Below are positions 44,388 through 47,969 of a stretch of 47,969 bases of DNA, one piece after another (positions within the stretch are counted from its first letter, which is position 1; each line of letters starts with the position of its first letter). This stretch comes from an uncultured Chloroflexota bacterium (GTDB lineage Bacteria > Chloroflexota > UBA11872 > UBA12225). The DNA lies in contig CADCTC010000167.1 in NCBI GenBank assembly GCA_902805635.1, forward strand, positions 1 through 47,969. The letters are read 5' to 3'. A model generated the notes under the pieces. That model did no database searches. It saw nothing but the letters and a program-made list of their open reading frames with translations, and was not told where the DNA came from. A program made the translations under genes and the position numbers.

Positions 44388-45008
44388 TGTCGGCAGCTCT
44401 CTCACCATGCCGCCTTCAGGCAGCAGCCGCGTGAGCCCGGTGAACTGGGCCACAGTTCCTCCTGCCAACCGAACGTAGTCCAGCGGCGCTAGCTCGATAG
44501 AGCGGCCGTGAGTGAGTGCAACGATCAGGCGCCGCTGGGTGAGCACACGCTCGTCCACGTAGAGGGGCGCACCGTAGAGGGCGGGCACCGCGGGCAGCGC
44601 GCCCAACGCGCCCTCCAGCCCGTGCCACCCAAGGCGGCCAACGCCGCCATCGCCTCGCAAGACGCGCAGTTCGTGCGCGCCCAGGAGCTCGCGCAGCACA
44701 GGTGCGCTCACCTTGCGGTCCGCAGGGACTACGACCAGCACCGCCTTTCCGTCCCCGTAGAACAGTGTTGCGCGTCCCGCTTCCGGCAGTGCCGCGCCCC
44801 AGAGGCTCGCCAGGTGGCGCGCGTGACGCGCCGGCTCGTGCTCACGCACGTCGTGCGCGACCCCCGCTACTCGTATACGTTCCAGGAAGCGCTCCGGGGC
44901 GTCTGGGTGGACTGTTGCGAGGTATGGGAACGCATGGTCGGGTGGCCCGACAGAAACCTGTCTAGCGCGTGGGCGATTGGTGTGTGCCGGTGGGTCGTCG
45001 GGGCGCAT
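44364..45008 (-). CDS. YbaK/ProX-family aminoacyl-tRNA deacylase
   Basis: This 214-aa protein shows the family layout: VAHDVREHEPARH near the start, ATLFYGDGKAVLVVVPADRKV, LRGDGGVGRLG, LGALPAVPALYGAPLYVDERV and ALTHGRSIELAPLDYVRL. These proteins hydrolyse mischarged tRNAs such as Cys-tRNA-Pro. The usual lysine is replaced or shifted (ADRKV), so specificity is uncertain. The ATG at 45008 fits the family length; the longer open frame beyond is a shadow of the next gene. It converges on tRNA-Tyr. Confidence 0.8.
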   Translation of the reverse strand: MRPDDPPAHTNRPRARQVSVGPPDHAFPYLATVHPDAPERFLERIRVAGVAHDVREHEPARHARHLASLWGAALPEAGRATLFYGDGKAVLVVVPADRKVSAPVLRELLGAHELRVLRGDGGVGRLGWHGLEGALGALPAVPALYGAPLYVDERVLTQRRLIVALTHGRSIELAPLDYVRLAGGTVAQFTGLTRLLPEGGMVRELPTETEEAAH

Positions 45009-45118
45009 CTTTCGGATGGATAGCGCGTTGGAATGGCAGGTAGCCGTGAGGCGCGAGCGAGGCGCCGGTGCGGCGGCCGGGGCGATACAGCCCAGGTCAG
45101 GAGCTGAGGAGCAGGACG

Positions 45119-45433
45119 ATGGTAGCGATGACGGCGGATGCGCACGAGCTGCAGCACAGTGGCAGTAGCGGAGTCGCGGGGAGCGTGGGCGCTGCGGCGA
45201 CGGTGGGAGCCTGGACGATCGTGCTCGAGGTGGTGCTCGGCACATGGGTCCTGCTGCTGTTCCTAGTGGCAGTGGCGTGGGACCCCATCGACCGGCGTAT
45301 GGGCGCGCGTCGTCGCCGCCTGGCTGAGCGCGCCGCTCACCGCGCCTTGAGCGCGCCCCCGCACGCCGCAGCGCAAGGCGGCTCCGGTCGTGTTCACGAC
45401 ACCGGCGCATACGCGATACTCCCTGCGGAGTGA
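45119..45433 (+). CDS. Small single-helix membrane protein
   Basis: The predicted protein has 104 aa. One membrane helix (VLEVVLGTWVLLLFLVAVAW, about residues 33-52) is followed by a basic stretch RRMGARRRRLAERAAHRA, which should stay in the cytoplasm. GAGGAG upstream supports the ATG at 45119. Its TGA overlaps the GTG of the glycosyltransferase gene (GTGA), so it is very likely co-translated with it and may be a partner. Confidence 0.65.
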   Translation: MVAMTADAHELQHSGSSGVAGSVGAAATVGAWTIVLEVVLGTWVLLLFLVAVAWDPIDRRMGARRRRLAERAAHRALSAPPHAAAQGGSGRVHDTGAYAILPAE

Positions 45434-47610
45434 CCCAGACCCCGACAGGCCGCAACGGCCGATCGAACGGAGAGCACGACCCTGGCGAGGCGGGCAGCCA
45501 CGATCCGGAAGACGCGACACGGCCATTTGATGTGGTTGGAAGCCGGCCGAAGCGTTCGGGCGCCGCGGCTTCCTCGCTGGACGATACGACCCGCCCCCTC
45601 GAGCCGCTGGACGACTTCGACACGCGGTGGACGGCGCGCCCCCGCCCCGTAACGGTGCCACGCGCGCCGGAGACCGACACCCGCCCACTCGACGTTCCCC
45701 CCGACCCACTGCACGACGGCACGCCTCCAGACACCGGCACGGCCTCGGCGACACCGGAGCCGGCAGTGGCGCGCCGCACATGGCGGCGCCGCGTACCCTG
45801 GGGCCCGCTGCAGAGTGGCGCAGCGTGGGTCGCCGCATTGGTGGTGCTCTTCGGCGCCGCCTATACCGCCTGGTGGTTTATCCAGCCGCAGCTGCACAAG
45901 CCGTTCGTCTACGACGAAGCGGCGTTCGCCTTTGCCGGCCATGCGGTGGCGGAGACGGGCATCCCGCTCTCCAACGTTGGCCACATGCAGACGGAGGTCC
46001 CGGGAGACTTCTCCAAGCGCTTCAACTGGGCGCTGTGGCACCCGCCGCTCTACGTCTTCACGCTGGGCTGGGCATTCAGCCGCTGGGGAGAGACCGAACA
46101 GACGGCACGCCTAGTGGGCGTGGCGTGCAACGCGATTGCGGCCCTGTTCGCGTTCGGCGTGGGCACGCTGGCGCTGCGAGGGCGCACGCGCGCTGCCCCG
46201 CTCTACGCAGCGGCCGGCACCGCGATGTACCTCACCAGTCCGTTTGTCATCCAGTCGGCGCTGCTGCTGGACATCGACGGCACGGTGCTCGTCGCGTCGA
46301 TTTCGCTGCTTGCCTTCTGCTACACGCTGCTGCTTGGCTCCCGCGCGGGGCTGCGGTCGCCCTGGTACTGGCTGCTGCTGGGCATGACCGCCGGCGCCTT
46401 CGGGCTGTCGCTGTGGGCCAAGATGACCACCGCCTTCGCGCTGCCCGCTGCGGCCGCGATCTACCGGTTGCTCGCGAAGCGACCCTGGCGGCCGTGGCGC
46501 TTGCTGATTGAGCTGCCGGTAGTGATCGTGGTGGGTGGCGCGCTGTTCCTGGGCACGTGGTGGCTGGCGTGCCAGGCTAAGGGCATGCCGTTTCTGCTGC
46601 CGTTCATCGTCCTCGACCACGAGCTGCGTGACGCCGCCGGCAGCACCTCCAGCTGGCGCGAGAACCCCCGAGTCCTGTTGGAGCTGGTCAGCTACGTCGC
46701 GCTGTGGGTCTCTCCCTACCTGATCTTCCTCTTCGTCTGGTCGGGCCTGGCGCGGGTATATGACCTGCTGGTAGGCCCGGTAGTGTCCGGCGCGCGGCGC
46801 GTGGCACGGCGGGCGGTAGAGCGTGAAGGCTGGGGCATGCGGCCGATGGACCTGGCACTGATGGCCGGCGCCGGTATCGGCGCCGCCTACCTGATCAAGC
46901 TCGCCGCCAGCTTCCCCAAATACCACATCTCCATGATGCCCTTCTGGGCCGTGGGTATCGCCTATTTGCTCTCGCGCTATGTCAAGCGCTTCTCGTGGTG
47001 GGAGCCGCCCGCCTATGCCGTGGTGGTGGCGGGCATGGCGGGCTACTTCGTCTCCTTCGTCGGCGACAAGTACGTGCTGTTCAAGGGCTTCGACTTCGTG
47101 CTGCCGATGCTGGTGTGGCCGGCCGCGCTCGGCCTGGCCTTCCTGGTGCTCAGTGGCGCGCTCGGCCAGCACCACCTGCCGCGCCAGCTGACCATCCTGG
47201 GCCTGCTGCTCACCCTCTCCTGGAGCTGGGGTGTCAACCTGGCGCAGTCGCTGGCCAACTACTCCACCGCGTACAACTACGCGACTGCCGGGCAGACAGA
47301 GGCGGCGGCCCATCTGGACCGCATCTTGCGGCCCGACCAGCCGTTCATCGCCACGCGCGACGTGGCGTATTACACCAAGCGCAGCCAGGTCTACGTGGAC
47401 GAAGACACGTTCTGGGAGCACCTGGATCGAATTGAGGCGCGCGGCCTGCGGTTCGACGGCAGCATCGCCGGTTACCCCCGCGTGGACGTGGTGGAGCTCT
47501 TCTTGTGGGAGCCCACACGTGGCGAACGTGCCCACGCGCACCTTGACCACCTCTACGAGGTGGAGTTCATGTCCCTGCCCTACGTCGTCTTCGTTAGGAC
47601 GTCGCCGTAG
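45430..47610 (+). CDS. GT39-like membrane glycosyltransferase
   Basis: This 726-aa protein begins with about 115 disordered acidic residues, then about 12 membrane helices. The first outer loop has VYDEAAFAFAGHAV and later RFNWALWHPPLYVFTLG, typical of the dolichyl-phosphate-mannose/ArnT family, which moves sugars from a lipid carrier to proteins or lipids outside the cell. The tail has two more loops (RILRPDQPFIATRDV). The disordered part contains three Asp-x-Thr-Arg-Pro motifs. It may use the product of NDP-sugar enzymes elsewhere in the window. Confidence 0.83.
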   Translation: MTQTPTGRNGRSNGEHDPGEAGSHDPEDATRPFDVVGSRPKRSGAAASSLDDTTRPLEPLDDFDTRWTARPRPVTVPRAPETDTRPLDVPPDPLHDGTPPDTGTASATPEPAVARRTWRRRVPWGPLQSGAAWVAALVVLFGAAYTAWWFIQPQLHKPFVYDEAAFAFAGHAVAETGIPLSNVGHMQTEVPGDFSKRFNWALWHPPLYVFTLGWAFSRWGETEQTARLVGVACNAIAALFAFGVGTLALRGRTRAAPLYAAAGTAMYLTSPFVIQSALLLDIDGTVLVASISLLAFCYTLLLGSRAGLRSPWYWLLLGMTAGAFGLSLWAKMTTAFALPAAAAIYRLLAKRPWRPWRLLIELPVVIVVGGALFLGTWWLACQAKGMPFLLPFIVLDHELRDAAGSTSSWRENPRVLLELVSYVALWVSPYLIFLFVWSGLARVYDLLVGPVVSGARRVARRAVEREGWGMRPMDLALMAGAGIGAAYLIKLAASFPKYHISMMPFWAVGIAYLLSRYVKRFSWWEPPAYAVVVAGMAGYFVSFVGDKYVLFKGFDFVLPMLVWPAALGLAFLVLSGALGQHHLPRQLTILGLLLTLSWSWGVNLAQSLANYSTAYNYATAGQTEAAAHLDRILRPDQPFIATRDVAYYTKRSQVYVDEDTFWEHLDRIEARGLRFDGSIAGYPRVDVVELFLWEPTRGERAHAHLDHLYEVEFMSLPYVVFVRTSP

Positions 47611-47613
47611 CGA

Positions 47614-47969
47614 CTATCTCACCACCTTGCTCACGTCCCTGCTGTAGACCGTCATGTCGGGCGGCGGGTCGTCTTGCGGAAGCGAGCGGAAGAACTCGAT
47701 GTAGGGCCGGTCGTCGGTGATGATGGGGCCATCCCCCACCACGCGGCGCAACTCGTCTTGGTCGGCGTTGAACCGGCGCAGGAACTCGTCGGCCGTCGGG
47801 ATGCCGGTGGTGGCGATCTCCTTCTGGAGCGCCGCGTCTGCAAAGCGGCGCTCCAGCGCGGCGCGGTCCACCTTGATCGGATTCTTCGACCCGATCAGGA
47901 GGTCGCCGTCCTGCCACAACGTTGCGTAAGGGAACGCCGCCAGGAACGTGCGGATGATCATCTTGTACT
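47614..47969 (-). CDS. Spermidine synthase-like protein, C-terminal part
   Basis: The gene runs off the right edge of the window. The visible 118 residues contain MIIRTFLAAFPYATLWQDGDLLIGS and IITDDRPYIEFFRSLP, which match the end of membrane-type spermidine synthase-like proteins, the same family as the protein at 38942-41464. Its start and membrane part lie outside. It converges on the GT39-like gene with 3 nt between stops. Confidence 0.75.
   Translation of the reverse strand, partial: YKMIIRTFLAAFPYATLWQDGDLLIGSKNPIKVDRAALERRFADAALQKEIATTGIPTADEFLRRFNADQDELRRVVGDGPIITDDRPYIEFFRSLPQDDPPPDMTVYSRDVSKVVR

Noticed and set aside
44364-45779. A 471-aa minus-strand protein
   Set aside because: Only the part up to 45008 matches a family (YbaK). 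The rest is the antisense shadow of the small membrane protein and the glycosyltransferase gene.

Overview
The window is GC-rich, densely packed bacterial chromosome with no transposase, phage gene or CRISPR array. The gene set suggests a member of the Chloroflexota (or a similar high-GC, non-proteobacterial lineage). The clues are a long nucleotidyltransferase/phosphomannomutase-like fusion, secreted glycosidases with a Chloroflexota-style N-terminal region, FHA-type signalling, and many starts that lack a Shine-Dalgarno sequence but carry a -10-like hexamer about 6 nt upstream. The lineage is inferred; no rRNA is present to settle it.

Layout. 1-481 holds three 44-bp hairpin-bearing tandem repeats. 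482-4643 holds a LysM membrane protein, a divergent cupin/TetR pair with two candidate operators, a GNAT acetyltransferase and an Asp/Glu-racemase-like protein. 4733-14038 mixes secreted carbohydrate-active enzymes (a PL7 alginate-lyase-like lipoprotein, a predicted beta-propeller glycosidase and a clan GH-A glycosidase) with two metallohydrolases and an XPB-type helicase overlapping a Bax1/DUF790-type nuclease. 14237-20297 holds the sugar-nucleotidyltransferase fusion, an alkaline-phosphatase-superfamily hydrolase, an HD protein and a UlaG-like lactonase. 20408-22384 encodes an intrinsically disordered Arg-island/RGG protein. 22744-28118 holds CobD, a family 2 glycosyltransferase, a Gfo/Idh/MocA dehydrogenase, DUF72, an SDR and a small membrane protein. 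28121-32830 holds SecF, SecD, DprA and a metallo-beta-lactamase-fold protein.

32963-37085 is a HAD phosphatase followed by a complete polar-amino-acid ABC transporter. 37007-38472 is a speD-speB polyamine operon. 38942-42148 pairs a membrane-embedded spermidine-synthase-like protein with an FHA/winged-helix regulator. 42179-45008 is a translation-flavoured stretch: a duplicated hypothetical protein, infA, a phosphoesterase, a small hypothetical protein, tRNA-Tyr(GUA) and a YbaK-like tRNA deacylase. 45119-47969 holds a small membrane protein, a GT39-like glycosyltransferase and the truncated end of a second spermidine-synthase-like protein.

Most worth following are the bacterial XPB-Bax1 pair, whose nuclease carries a repeat-derived insertion between its catalytic motifs; the disordered Arg/RGG protein; the recurrent leaderless promoter layout; and a possible phosphothreonine/FHA link between the regulator at 41468-42148 and TRP motifs in the glycosyltransferase at 45430-47610. 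No single undescribed system is proven by the sequence alone.
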